A stretch of 64,000 nucleotides of DNA. Origin: Streptomyces rhizosphaerihabitans. Its GTDB lineage: Bacteria > Actinomycetota > Actinomycetes > Streptomycetales > Streptomycetaceae. Shown one piece after another: positions 26,635 to 35,291 of this stretch (its first letter is position 1; each line of letters opens with the position of its first letter). The position numbers and the translations under genes are program-made. The notes beneath the pieces were generated by a model. It was not told the DNA's origin. It saw only the letters and a list, made by a program, of their open reading frames with translations, and did not search any database. The stretch covers positions 94,755 to 158,754 of the forward strand of contig NZ_JAODTZ010000019.1 in assembly GCF_025399795.1 (NCBI RefSeq). Direction: 5' to 3'.

Positions 26635-26655
26635 GGATCGCTCATCGTCGGCCGG

Positions 26656-27318
26656 TCACCCGCGGAAGTCCGCCTGACGCTCCGGGGACGCCTCCGCCAG
26701 TGCCTTCGTGACCGCGTCGACGCCTTCCTGGAGGCCATAGACGGGGGTGCCGGGCTGCTGGCGCCAGGAGTCGTCCAGGCCGCCGGCGTCGACGGTGTCG
26801 AAGCCGATCTCGTCGATGAGGTCGCGCACGCGCCGCTTCGCCGCCGCGTCGTCGCCGGCCACCGGGAGGGCCATGCGGTCGGGGGCGCCGGCCGGGCGGG
26901 CGCGGTCCAGGAGGTCCTGCGCGAAGGTGCCGTTGAAGGCCTTGATGACCGTGTGGCCGATCTGCTGGGCGGTCCAGCGGCTCTCGGTGAGGCCGTCGTC
27001 CTCGATCCCGGCGATCCTGCCGTCGCGCTGCTGGGGGTAGTAGTTGCCGGTGTCGATGACGGCGACGCCCTCGGCGGCTCCGTCCAGGATGCCGTCCGGC
27101 AGGTTCGGTACGGCCTTGAGCGGGATCGTGACGATCACGACGTCCGCGTCCTGTGCCGCCTGCTCGACCGTGACCGGGGTCGCCCCGGTCTCCTCGGCGA
27201 GCGCGCCGAGCGTCTGGGGACCGCGGGAGTTGGCGACGGAGACGTCGTGACCGACAGCGGTGAGCCGCCGGGTGAGGTTGCCGCCGATGTTGCCCGCGCC
27301 GATGATGCCGATCTTCAT
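26656..27318 (-). CDS. NADPH-dependent F420-reductase-like protein
   Basis: 220 residues. N-terminal MKIGIIGAGNIGGNLTRRL is an NADP-binding Rossmann motif, with ADVVIVTIPLKAV and KAFNGTFAQDLLD as in Fno and its paralogues. It probably moves hydride between NADP and F420 or another flavin-like partner; many actinobacterial members have no proven role. Stands alone, convergent with the upstream dehydrogenase. Confidence 0.88.
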   Translation of the reverse strand: MKIGIIGAGNIGGNLTRRLTAVGHDVSVANSRGPQTLGALAEETGATPVTVEQAAQDADVVIVTIPLKAVPNLPDGILDGAAEGVAVIDTGNYYPQQRDGRIAGIEDDGLTESRWTAQQIGHTVIKAFNGTFAQDLLDRARPAGAPDRMALPVAGDDAAAKRRVRDLIDEIGFDTVDAGGLDDSWRQQPGTPVYGLQEGVDAVTKALAEASPERQADFRG

Positions 27319-27532
27319 GAGAGACAGACCCTTCCGGGGTGGATGCTCCTGATGGGCACACCAACTCCGGAGGCGGATGCGCTATTCCGGGACGTACGGC
27401 ATCCGGGTGACCGGTACCGAGAACGCCGAGGTCCGCGGGGCCCGGGCTCCGCACCGACGAGCGGCCGGACCTGCCCGCCCTGCCCGCTCCGCACCCGCTC
27501 TGCCCGCCCTGCCGATGGGTTCCGTCACGTCG

Positions 27533-27568
27533 AAGGGGCGCCCTCCGGAAACCCGGTGGGTGCCCCTT
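27533..27568 (-). terminator. Terminator for the EF-hand gene
   Basis: AAGGGGCGCCC (27533-27543) pairs with GGGTGCCCCTT (27558-27568) with one G-U, 10 bp beyond the stop of the EF-hand gene on the minus strand. Confidence 0.75.
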
Positions 27569-27577
27569 CGGCGGGCG

Positions 27578-27790
27578 TCACTTGCTCAGGTGGGTCCAGA
27601 ACTCGTCGAACGAGAGGACCTTGTCGCCGTTGAGGTCGCGGCTGGCGATGACGGCCTCCGCCACCGACTCGGTGACGTTCCAGTCACCGCCCTGGGCGAG
27701 AGCGGTCTTGAACTCGGCTGCGGTGATGAAGCCGTCACCGTCCGTATCGATCCGCTCGAACTGCTTGCGTGCTTCCTCGATGTCGGCCAC
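27578..27790 (-). CDS. EF-hand calcium-binding protein
   Basis: 70 residues with two EF-hands: DTDGDGFITAAEF (about 19-31) and DLNGDKVLSFDEF (about 52-64), each with acidic residues at loop positions 1, 3, 5 and 12. Soluble, no signal peptide. Small calmodulin-like proteins of this kind are common in Streptomyces and may buffer or sense Ca2+ during aerial growth. Separated by 60 bp from the MerR gene on the same strand. Confidence 0.93.
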   Translation of the reverse strand: MADIEEARKQFERIDTDGDGFITAAEFKTALAQGGDWNVTESVAEAVIASRDLNGDKVLSFDEFWTHLSK

Positions 27791-27850
27791 CGATCCGCCC
27801 CTTCGTCGTGCATCACTGCATGCGTTACTGCCTTGTGTACGGAGGTCACA

Positions 27851-28765
27851 TTAACGGTCCGCGCGAGCGCGCAGTGCGGCGACCACCCAGGCGAACTCCT
27901 CACGGTGCGCCGAGAGCGGGTCCATGCCGCGGACCAGGGCGCTCAGCTCCCTGAAGCGGGCCATCTCGGCATGCGCCGCGGATTCCATGCGCGCGAGGAC
28001 GGCGGCCCGGTCGGCGTCGCCGAGCAACCCGCTCAGCACCGTGTCCGCCTCCGGCGACCCGGGGTCGACACCCCGCCCCAGCGCCTCGCCCGCCAGCTGA
28101 ACCAGTCGGCTCATGAACCACAAGGAGGTGCCCGGTGGCACGTCCGGCCCCCGGTCCGCCGCGTTGAACTCGATCATCTCGCGCATCCGCGCCCGGAAGC
28201 CCGGGTCCTGGATCAGCTCGGCCAGCTCCACCCAGGCGTCCACCTGTCCGGGGGTCGGGTCGTCCGGCAGATCACCGACGCTGAACCGCATCCGGGTACG
28301 GATGTCGGGGTCCGCGGTGTCCAGGCCCCCGAAGGTCTCCTCCATGAAGTCGTCGATGATGCGTCCGCGTTCGGCTGCCGAGAGCCGCGCCAGCTTGTTC
28401 ATGAGTGTCATCTCCTGTGCGGTCGAACCGCGTCGCGCCACGGTCGACAGCACCGCCCGGGTCACCTTCAGCGACCTGATCTGTGCGTCCAGCGCGGCCA
28501 CGTGCGCGGCCGCCACCTCCGCCACCGTCGTCTCGCCCGCCAGCACCCTGCGCACGTCCGCGAGACCGAGACCGAGCTCGCGCAGGGTGCGGATCAGCTC
28601 CAGGCGGGCCGCGGACCCGGCGTCGTACAGGCGGTAGCCGCCCGCGGACCGGGCCACCGGGGGCAATGCACCCTCGTCCGACCAGTAGCGGATGGTGCGG
28701 ACGGACAGGCCGGTGCTGCGGGACAGTTCGCCGATCGTGAAAAGGCCGGTGCCGTCGTCGATCAT
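27851..28765 (-). CDS. MerR-family transcriptional regulator
   Basis: 304 residues. N-terminal MerR winged helix FTIGELSRSTGLSVRTIRYW, then a coiled-coil dimerisation region (RLELIRTLRELGLGLADVR). The C-terminal ~180 residues are helical and lack cysteine metal sites, so a small molecule or protein signal is likely. ATG at 28765 is divergent from the acetyltransferase at 28820, with only 54 bp between, so they probably share control. Confidence 0.9.
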   Translation of the reverse strand: MIDDGTGLFTIGELSRSTGLSVRTIRYWSDEGALPPVARSAGGYRLYDAGSAARLELIRTLRELGLGLADVRRVLAGETTVAEVAAAHVAALDAQIRSLKVTRAVLSTVARRGSTAQEMTLMNKLARLSAAERGRIIDDFMEETFGGLDTADPDIRTRMRFSVGDLPDDPTPGQVDAWVELAELIQDPGFRARMREMIEFNAADRGPDVPPGTSLWFMSRLVQLAGEALGRGVDPGSPEADTVLSGLLGDADRAAVLARMESAAHAEMARFRELSALVRGMDPLSAHREEFAWVVAALRARADR

Positions 28766-28819
28766 GTCTGCGAGTGTGTGCCTTCCAGTGGGTGGAGACT
28801 CAAGCGGCGGGGGACAGTC

Positions 28820-29512
28820 ATGCCCGGTACTCTGCGCGACATTCTGGACGCCGCGGCCCGTGGAGTCCTCCCGCCGCCCGACGGTGCCACCACGGTCGTA
28901 CGCCAGCACTCCCCCCGCGACGCCGGCGTCCTCGCCTTCACCGCGCACTCCGTCGTCTTCACCGACGAGGACGAGGGCTGGGTGCGCGCGGCACTGGGCG
29001 ATCTCGACTGCGACGCGCTCGCCGCGACCATGAATCCCCGGTTCCTCGCCGCGTTCATGGAGCGGACGGGACGGTCGAACGACACGATCGATCTGCTGTC
29101 CGTCGCCGCCCCGCTTCCCGGCCCCGCGACTCTCGCGCTCACGGAGATCGACGACCCCGGTCACCCGCGGGTCGCCGGGTCCCGAAGGCGGCGCGACGAC
29201 GTTCGGGCGTGGGCCGCGGACGGCGGGGTCCTCGTCCTCGGGCGCGGGGTCGGCGGGCGCCTGGAGGTCGCGGCCGAGGTGGACGAGGGCGTACGGCACC
29301 GGGGGCTGGGCCGGGCGCTCGCGTCGGCGGCACGGCACCTCGCGGGCGAGCCCGTCTGGGCGCAGGTGGCGGCGGGCAACGCGCGAAGTCTGCGGGCGTT
29401 CCAGGCGGCCGGTTACCGTCCCGTCGGAGCGGAGGCGCTGCTCAGCCTTCGCCGAACCGGCGCGAGCCGAACCGGTTGCATACCGAACGGCCGTACTGAA
29501 CGGCCGTACTGA
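28820..29512 (+). CDS. GNAT-family N-acetyltransferase
   Basis: 230 residues. The C-terminal GNAT domain has RHRGLGRALASAARHL (acetyl-CoA loop) and NARSLRAFQAAGYRPVG (motif B). The N-terminal ~100 residues are a related, degenerate half. The last ~20 residues (TGASRTGCIPNGRTERPY) are encoded by a tandem-repeat tract continuing past the stop codon, so the native C-terminus has been extended or replaced by repeat DNA. ATG has GGGGGA upstream. Substrate unknown. Confidence 0.85.
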   Translation: MPGTLRDILDAAARGVLPPPDGATTVVRQHSPRDAGVLAFTAHSVVFTDEDEGWVRAALGDLDCDALAATMNPRFLAAFMERTGRSNDTIDLLSVAAPLPGPATLALTEIDDPGHPRVAGSRRRRDDVRAWAADGGVLVLGRGVGGRLEVAAEVDEGVRHRGLGRALASAARHLAGEPVWAQVAAGNARSLRAFQAAGYRPVGAEALLSLRRTGASRTGCIPNGRTERPY

Positions 29513-29600
29513 ACCGGCGCGTACCGAACCGACCGTACTGAACGGCCGTACTGAACCGGCCCTGTCGAACCGGCCCGTACCGAACCGGCGCGGCGGTCTT
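29450..29600. repeat. Tandem repeat tract overlapping the GNAT 3' end
   Basis: Variants of CCGTACTGAACCGG and CGAACCGGC recur about eight to ten times at 10-13 bp spacing, running from inside the GNAT gene to beyond it. No spacer pattern, so not a CRISPR. Confidence 0.8.
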
Positions 29601-29655
29601 CGCGCCGACGGCCGCCAGGGACCGGAAGACGGCAACGGCCCGCCACCGCAAGCGA

Positions 29656-29684
29656 GTTGTGATCGCGCGGGGCACGATCACAAC
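29656..29684 (-). terminator. Hairpin after the YVTN gene
   Basis: GTTGTGATCG (29656-29665) pairs with CGATCACAAC (29675-29684). It lies about 70 bp beyond the stop of the minus-strand propeller gene, and between it and the GNAT gene; it could terminate either. Confidence 0.55.
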
Positions 29685-29756
29685 GCTGCGGCGACGGACC
29701 TGGGGCCGTCGCCCGTACCACGGCGGGTCAGCCGTCGCCGGTCAACAGGCCTCGCC

Positions 29757-30956
29757 CTAGCGGAAGATGCCGGTGTGGCCGAGCGAGTACCGGCCCGGCT
29801 GGGGGTAGACGGCGAGGCCGTGCGGACCGCTGCCGACTTTGATGCGGGCGAGCTGGACACCGGTGCGGGTGTCGATGGCGTACACCTCCGAGTTGTAGCG
29901 GCCGGAGAGCCACAGGACCTTGCCGTCCGCCGAGACACCGCCCATGTCGGGGCTGCCGCCGTTGGGCAGGTGCCACTTCTTGGTGAGTCTGTTCCGGGTG
30001 AAGTCGAAGATGGAGATGGTGCCTTCACCGCGGTTGGAGATGTACATCTCGCGCGAGTCCCGGCTGACGTAGAGGCCGTGCGTGCCCTTGCCCGTGTGCA
30101 GCAGGGTCGGCTCGGTGAACTTGTCGCCGTCCAGAACCCACACGCCGTCGGCCATCATGTCGGCGATGTAGAACCTCTTGCCGTCGGGGGAGATCTTCAC
30201 GTCCTGCGGCATCGCCCCGTGGAACGGCAGCTTCTCCTGGCCGATCACCTTCATCCGCTCGGTGTCGACCTTCAGGAGTTCGCCGCTGAACTCGCAGGAC
30301 ACGATGAAGTAGCGGCCGTCCGGCGAGAAGTCGGCGTGGTTGACGCCGTAGCAGCTGACCGGCTCCGTCTTGACGGTCTTCATGGTGTGCGCGTCGCGGA
30401 AGACCAGTTCGCGGTCGAGGGAGGCCATCACGATCGCGTACTTGCCGTTGGGCGTGAAGTAGAGGTTGTACGGGTCGTGCACGTCGACCGGCCTGCCCGC
30501 CTCGCCGGTCCCCGGGTCGATGGGGGTGAGGGTGTTGCCCCGGTCGTTGTTGACCCACAGGGTCTTCATGTCCCAGGAGGGGACGACGTGCTGGGGCTGG
30601 ACGCCGACCGGGATCGTCTCGATGACCTTGTAGGTCTTCGGGTCGATGACCGAGACCGTGTTGGAGTTGGTGTTGGGCACGTAGACGCGGGACGGGAAGT
30701 CCTTGACCACCGGGGAGAGCCGGTTCGGGCGGTCGGCGGCGTAGACGTCCCTGGGGTCCAGCAGGGGGGGCATGCCGGGCAGGCCCTGGACGGTCCGCTG
30801 CTTCGGCTGGGCGGGCCGGACGGCGGCGGCCTTGGTGCCGAGGGCTTCGTCGGCATGCTCCCGGGCGGGGCCGCCGCAGCCCGCGAGGGCGGCGAGCGTG
30901 GTGAGGGCGGCGCCGGCGATCAGGACGCGGCACAGGGAGGTGGGTGGCGTCAGCAT
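29757..30956 (-). CDS. YVTN-type beta-propeller lipoprotein
   Basis: 399 residues. Signal peptide with lipobox LAALAGC near residue 27. The body is seven propeller blades with recurrent YVPNTNSNTVSVIDPKTYKV-like repeats and FSPDGRYF / ISPDGKRFYIAD strands, the YVTN/SMP-30-like pattern. Extracellular, membrane anchored; ligand unknown. ATG overlaps the stop of the upstream deacetylase-like gene (ATGA), so the two lipoproteins are coupled and may act together at the envelope. Confidence 0.88.
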   Translation of the reverse strand: MLTPPTSLCRVLIAGAALTTLAALAGCGGPAREHADEALGTKAAAVRPAQPKQRTVQGLPGMPPLLDPRDVYAADRPNRLSPVVKDFPSRVYVPNTNSNTVSVIDPKTYKVIETIPVGVQPQHVVPSWDMKTLWVNNDRGNTLTPIDPGTGEAGRPVDVHDPYNLYFTPNGKYAIVMASLDRELVFRDAHTMKTVKTEPVSCYGVNHADFSPDGRYFIVSCEFSGELLKVDTERMKVIGQEKLPFHGAMPQDVKISPDGKRFYIADMMADGVWVLDGDKFTEPTLLHTGKGTHGLYVSRDSREMYISNRGEGTISIFDFTRNRLTKKWHLPNGGSPDMGGVSADGKVLWLSGRYNSEVYAIDTRTGVQLARIKVGSGPHGLAVYPQPGRYSLGHTGIFR

Positions 30957-31792
30957 CAGCTCAGCAGCTCCGTGGTGGTGACCGCGCGCAGGCCGCGGCG
31001 GTCGAGTTCGTGCAGGAGGGCGGGGAGGGCGGCGACCGTGTCGGCGTATCCGAAGTGCATGCTCACCACGGAGCCGGGGCGGACTTCGGCCAGGACCTTG
31101 CGGATGACCGCGGTGGCTCCCGGCGAGGTGTAGTCGAGGGAGTCGACCTCGTAGGAGAGCGTGTGCGGGTAGCCCGCGTCGCGGGCCAGGCGCTGGACCA
31201 GCGGGGAAGCCCGGGGGCTGCGGGAGGGCCGGAACCAGGTGCCGATCGAGCCGGTGAGCCGCTTGAGGCGGTCCGCGCAGCCCCGGATCTCCGCGGCCGC
31301 CTCCGTCGGTGACATCGCGTTGATGTCGAGGTGGCGAAAGGTGTGATTGCCGAGGTCGTGGCCGCCGTCGAGGATGCGGCGGGCGAGACCTGGGTGTTCG
31401 TCCAGCCAGGTGCCGACGGCGAGGACGGTGACCCGGGCGCCGACCTTCTCGGCCTCACCGAGAAGCGAGTTCGCGACGGCTGGGTCACCCTGGCCGTGGA
31501 AGGTGAGGGCCACCTTGGACGGGTGGGTGCGGGGGCCGTGGGTGATTTCGGAGGGCTGGGCGGGGTAGCGGCGGGGGGCGGGGGCGAGTACGGGGGCTCC
31601 GCGGGTCGCGGTGGCGCGGGGTGCGCTGGGCGCGGCCGGAGGTGTCGTGAGGTCGTGGGGAGTGGCGCGCGGGGTGGAGCAGCCTGCGGTCACTCCGGTG
31701 GCGAGGGTTCCTGCGGTGAGCGCGAGTCCCGTGAGCAGGGCCGCGCGCCGGGGCGGGGCGGGGGCTGCGTGGTCTTCGGCGGGCGTGGTCAC
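30956..31792 (-). CDS. Polysaccharide-deacetylase-like lipoprotein lacking the usual catalytic Asp
   Basis: 278 residues from a GTG at 31792. Signal peptide with PPRRAALLTGLAL and lipobox VTAGC. NodB-homology fold: motif 2 NHTFRHLDI (H-x3-H zinc ligands), motif 3 WFRPSRSPRASP, and VVSMHFGYADT. Motif 1 reads LTFHGQGDP where active enzymes have TFDDG, so the aspartate pair is replaced. Enzymes of this subgroup may use the later Asp or be inactive. The start may be leaderless, as no ribosome site is seen. In an operon with the propeller lipoprotein. Confidence 0.82.
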   Translation of the reverse strand: MTTPAEDHAAPAPPRRAALLTGLALTAGTLATGVTAGCSTPRATPHDLTTPPAAPSAPRATATRGAPVLAPAPRRYPAQPSEITHGPRTHPSKVALTFHGQGDPAVANSLLGEAEKVGARVTVLAVGTWLDEHPGLARRILDGGHDLGNHTFRHLDINAMSPTEAAAEIRGCADRLKRLTGSIGTWFRPSRSPRASPLVQRLARDAGYPHTLSYEVDSLDYTSPGATAVIRKVLAEVRPGSVVSMHFGYADTVAALPALLHELDRRGLRAVTTTELLS

Positions 31793-32286
31793 CGGACCAT
31801 TTAAGGGTGAATCGACCGAAAAACCGGCGATTGGTCCGGCCGGGTGGTGGTGCGGGTCGCTCGGCGGCTCCCGGACACGGGGTCGCACGGGGCGGCGGAG
31901 CCCGCAAGCGGAGCGGGATCCCCTGCTTTTGGATCAGTCGGCCGCGTCTGCGATAGTCGGCGATGCGACCTCCACCCATTGACCCGGGCCACGGTTGTCG
32001 CCGGTGCCGCGGTTCACACCCCAATTCGTTCCGCGACACCCCGCAAGCCCCGGCTGCCACACGGCCGGGGCTTTTGCGCTCGGGGCCGCGGGCGCGGGGC
32101 TCGCCCTGGCGGGCGTACGGGGATTTCGGGTACGAGGCCTACGGGTGTGGGACTTTCGCGTACAGGTCTTTCACGTACGGGCTTTCGCGCGCAGGGCTCT
32201 CGTGTGCAGGGCTCTCGTGTACGGGCCGGGACGGGCCGGCGGTCGGAACGGGCTGGCGGTCGGAACGGGCTGGCGGTCGGAACGGG
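31793..32286. other. Intergenic region with minisatellites and a + strand terminator
   Basis: About 490 bp without a convincing gene. A hairpin AAGCCCCGGC (32045-32054) / GCCGGGGCTT (32064-32073) followed by TTTT reads as a terminator on the + strand, yet no + strand gene precedes it, so a short RNA ending near 32075 is possible. Two tandem repeats follow: TCTCGTGTrCAGGGC-like 15-bp units at about 32150-32225, and three 17-bp units GGCGGTCGGAACGGGCT at about 32235-32290. Confidence 0.6.
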
Positions 32287-32790
32287 TCAGCGGTCGGCGA
32301 CGCGCATCTCGAACCAGGTGGTCTTGCCGCGGGGCAGCAGGTCGACGCCCCAGCGGTCGGAGAGCTTGTCGACGAGGAAGAGTCCCCGGCCGCTCAGGTC
32401 CATTTCCTGGACCGGCATGAGACAGGGAAGGCCGCGGGAGGGGTCACGGACCTCGATACGGATCCAGCCGCGGCGGCGGCGCATACGGAGTCCGAAAACG
32501 CGGGCGCCTGTGTGCCGTACGGCGTTTCCCACGAGTTCGGAGACGAGTAAGACCGCGTCCTCGGTCATCTTCGGGGACAGGCCCCAGTGCCGCAGCACCA
32601 CGACCTGGGTGAGCCGCCGCGCGGTGGCCGCGGACTCCGGGCGGGACGGCAACGGCACCTCTCCCTCGGTGGGATTGCCGAACAACTCCATCGCCTTGAG
32701 CGCCCGTTCGTCCTCGACCGCAGGCGTCCAGCGCGCCGCGGTCGCACTTCCGTGCCGCCGCGGCTGTTCGATACCCTCCAGCCCCGCCAT
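32287..32790 (-). CDS. ATP-binding protein, anti-sigma/SpoIIAB-like serine-protein kinase
   Basis: 167 residues from ATG 32790 (GGGGG upstream). GHKL ATPase boxes: N-box LVSELVGNAVRHTG, G1-like RIEVRDPSRGLP, G2 SGRGLFLVDKLSDRWGV. This is the RsbW/SpoIIAB-like family abundant in Streptomyces, which bind sigma factors or anti-anti-sigma proteins. The frame stays open upstream to a GTG at 32976 that sits at a palindrome, so a 229-residue form cannot be excluded. The 3' end abuts the minisatellite. Confidence 0.83.
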   Translation of the reverse strand: MAGLEGIEQPRRHGSATAARWTPAVEDERALKAMELFGNPTEGEVPLPSRPESAATARRLTQVVVLRHWGLSPKMTEDAVLLVSELVGNAVRHTGARVFGLRMRRRRGWIRIEVRDPSRGLPCLMPVQEMDLSGRGLFLVDKLSDRWGVDLLPRGKTTWFEMRVADR

Positions 32791-32975
32791 GCCCCCATCA
32801 TGGCCGCCAAGAGCCCCCTTCGGGGCCGTTCCGGAGGAATACGCCCCCCGGAACGCGACATTCCACACCATCCGATCGGCATATGCCACAGGCAGTTCGG
32901 GGATGGTAAGGGCCCTTCCGACCTGCCGGAACAGGCCCGTCGAGGGCAATCGCCAGTGCCTCGCGACAAGGTTCA

Positions 32976-32992
32976 CTTAAGGTTGCCTTAAG
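32976..32992. promoter_or_regulatory. CTTAAGG-ttg-CCTTAAG palindrome
   Basis: A 17-bp dyad with perfect 7-bp arms, an AT-rich island in GC-rich DNA upstream of the SpoIIAB-like gene. The spacing resembles DtxR/IdeR iron boxes only loosely. Likely operator; regulator unknown. Confidence 0.5.
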
Positions 32993-33103
32993 CCTGGGAT
33001 AAACCGCTCCAACGGGGGACGCCGGGTAAGACATCGCGTCAACTGCAAGTGGATCAGCGGACCACGAGGGGGAAGTTCGCCGCGATCGGCGGCCGTCGGC
33101 CGT

Positions 33104-33142
33104 GCCGGCCCGGGAGACCGCACTGCCGTGTCCCGGGCCGGC
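33104..33142 (-). terminator. Terminator after the enoyl-CoA hydratase gene
   Basis: GCCGGCCCGGGA (33104-33115) pairs with TCCCGGGCCGGC (33131-33142), immediately past the minus-strand stop at 33155. Confidence 0.75.
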
Positions 33143-33154
33143 GCGGCGGACAGC

Positions 33155-33922
33155 TCAGAGGAACTTCGCCTTGCCGGGGCCCTCTTCCACGAAGCTCCGC
33201 ATTCCGCGCTCGCGGTCCTCCGTCGCGAACAGGCCGGCGAACCAGTTCCGCTCGATGGTCAGTCCGGTCTCGATGTCCGTCTCCAGGCCCGCGTCGATCG
33301 ACTCCTTCGCGGCGCGCAGCGCGATGGCCGGGCCCTGCGCGAGCCGGGCGGCCCAGGCGTGCGCGGCGGTGTACACCTCGGCGGCGGGGACGACCCGGTC
33401 GACCAGGCCGAGCGCGAGGGCTTCGTCGGCCTTGACCATGCGGCCGGTGAAGATGAGGTCCTTGGCCTTGGAGGGGCCGATCAGCCGGGACAGCCGCTGG
33501 GTACCACCGGCGCCGGGGATCAGGCCGAGCAGGATCTCCGGCTGGCCCAGCTTGGCGTTGTCCCCGGCGATGCGGTAGTCGGCGCAGAGGGCCAGCTCGC
33601 AGCCGCCGCCGAGCGCGTATCCGGTGACGGCGGCGACTACGGGCTTGGGGATGCGCGCGACGGCGGTGAAGGAGTCCTGCAGGGCCCGGGACCGTACGAC
33701 CATCGCGGCGTGGTCCATGGCCTGCATCTCCTTGATGTCCGCGCCCGCCGCGAACACCTTCTCCCCGCCGTACAGCACCACCGCGCGGACGTCCGGCCGG
33801 ATCGTGGCCTCCTCGGCCAGTTCCTTGAGGCGGTCCTGCGTCGCGACGTCCAGGGCGTTCATGGGAGGGCGGTCCAGGCGGATGGTGCCCACGCCTTCGG
33901 CCACTTCGAGATGCACAGTCAT
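33155..33922 (-). CDS. Enoyl-CoA hydratase/isomerase family protein
   Basis: 255 residues, crotonase fold. Oxyanion-hole segments FAAGADIKEM and ALGGGCELALCADYRIA; the glutamates of GQPEILLGLIPGAGGTQRL match hydratases that act in beta-oxidation. Stands alone between two terminators; substrate chain length not predictable. Confidence 0.93.
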   Translation of the reverse strand: MTVHLEVAEGVGTIRLDRPPMNALDVATQDRLKELAEEATIRPDVRAVVLYGGEKVFAAGADIKEMQAMDHAAMVVRSRALQDSFTAVARIPKPVVAAVTGYALGGGCELALCADYRIAGDNAKLGQPEILLGLIPGAGGTQRLSRLIGPSKAKDLIFTGRMVKADEALALGLVDRVVPAAEVYTAAHAWAARLAQGPAIALRAAKESIDAGLETDIETGLTIERNWFAGLFATEDRERGMRSFVEEGPGKAKFL

Positions 33923-33948
33923 GGAAACAGGTTAGTGGCCGTTAACGA

Positions 33949-33991
33949 CACCGGGCCGGGTGTGCTGAGTCACAGCACACCCGGCCCGGTG
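33949..33991 (-). terminator. 19-bp perfect terminator hairpin
   Basis: CACCGGGCCGGGTGTGCTG (33949-33967) pairs with CAGCACACCCGGCCCGGTG (33973-33991) across 5 nt. Ends transcription of the minus-strand L,D-transpeptidase gene before the enoyl-CoA hydratase promoter. Confidence 0.88.
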
Positions 33992-34043
33992 AAGAGCGGT
34001 CCTTCGATCCGGTCCGGCGCGGTTGCCCGGTCCGGTCCCGCGG

Positions 34044-35291
34044 CTACTTGATCCAGTCCGACCAGGACATGTTCCAGCCGTTGAGGCCGTTGTCCGGGGC
34101 GACCGTCTTGTCGTGGGAGTGCTTGACGACCACCACGTCGCCGATCATCGAGTTGTCGAAGAACCAGGCCGCCGGCACCTTGCCGTCGTAGCCGCCGCGC
34201 ACATCGCGCAGGCCGACGCAGCCGTGGCTGGCGTTGAAGTTGCCGAAGGCGCCGCCACCCCAGTAGTTGCCGTGGATGAAGGTTCCCGAGTTGGTCAGGC
34301 GCTGGGCGTGCGGCACGTCCTTGATGTCGTACTCGCCGCCGTAGCCGACCGTCTCGCCGTTCATACGGGTCACCTTGAGGCGCTCGCTGATGACCATCTG
34401 GCCGTTCCAGGTCTCGTAGCCCGGCTTGCCCGTGGTGATCGGGATGGTCTTGAGGACCTTGCCGTCGCGCCTGACGACCATCTTGTGGGTCTTGGCGTCG
34501 ACGGTGCTGACCTGGCTGCGGCCGATCGTGAACTTCACGGTCCTGGCCTGCTTACCGTAGACACCGGGGCGGCCCTCGACACCGTCGAGGTCGAAGGTGA
34601 CGGTGACCTTCGTACCGGCCTGCCAGTAGTTCTCGGGACGGAAGTCGAGACGGTCGTTGCCGAACCAGTGACCCTCGACGTCGACCGCCGGCTCGGTCTT
34701 GAAGGTGATGGCCTTCTTGACGTCGTCGGGGTGTGTGATGCCCCGGGTGAAGTGGATCGAGAAGGGCATCCCGACGCCCACCTTGGAACCGTCCTCGGGC
34801 GTGTAGATGCCGACGAACGTGTTCTTCGGGGTCAGCGTGGTGAACGCGGCCTCCTCGGCCGCCTCACGGCCACTGGAGTCCTTGGCCACCGCGTGGACCT
34901 TGTACTTGGTGGCCGCGGCGAGGTGTGTCGAGGGCGTCCAGGTGGCGCCCCCGTCCGTGATGCTGCCCTTGACAGCGTTGCCCTTGGTGTCCTCGACGGC
35001 CACCTCGGTCAACTTGCCCTTGGCCGCGGTCACCTTGAGAGCGCCGCTGGTCTTCACGTCCGCGGCGCCGTCCTTCGGAGCGATGGTCACCACGGCCTGC
35101 GAGACCTTGGTGTCCGCCGTGCCGCTGGAGCCCTTGCCCTTGCCGTCGCCGGAGCCGGACCCCTGGTCCGAACTCCCTCCCCCGCCGCAGGCGGTCACGG
35201 CGAGCAGCAGAACTCCCAGCAGCGCCAGGACTCCCTTGCTCCTGTGTGTCCGCGCGCCAACCGACGCCCCCGATATCGGTCGCCCGTTCAA
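34044..35291 (-). CDS. L,D-transpeptidase lipoprotein (1)
   Basis: About 415 residues. Lipobox LLLAVTACGG, Gly/Ser linker, an Ig-like domain (about 80-160), a second beta domain, then a YkuD catalytic domain with IHGNYWGGGAFGN and SHGCVGLRD (nucleophile Cys). Forms 3-3 cross-links in peptidoglycan or attaches proteins. TTG at 35291 is preferred because GAGGGGAG sits 9 nt upstream, inside the longer GTG (35312) reading. Paralogue of the next gene; both anchored outside the membrane. Confidence 0.9.
   Translation of the reverse strand: MNGRPISGASVGARTHRSKGVLALLGVLLLAVTACGGGGSSDQGSGSGDGKGKGSSGTADTKVSQAVVTIAPKDGAADVKTSGALKVTAAKGKLTEVAVEDTKGNAVKGSITDGGATWTPSTHLAAATKYKVHAVAKDSSGREAAEEAAFTTLTPKNTFVGIYTPEDGSKVGVGMPFSIHFTRGITHPDDVKKAITFKTEPAVDVEGHWFGNDRLDFRPENYWQAGTKVTVTFDLDGVEGRPGVYGKQARTVKFTIGRSQVSTVDAKTHKMVVRRDGKVLKTIPITTGKPGYETWNGQMVISERLKVTRMNGETVGYGGEYDIKDVPHAQRLTNSGTFIHGNYWGGGAFGNFNASHGCVGLRDVRGGYDGKVPAAWFFDNSMIGDVVVVKHSHDKTVAPDNGLNGWNMSWSDWIK

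Noticed and set aside
29450..29600. CRISPR or IS terminal repeats
   Set aside because: Irregular short units without spacers, and no transposase nearby.
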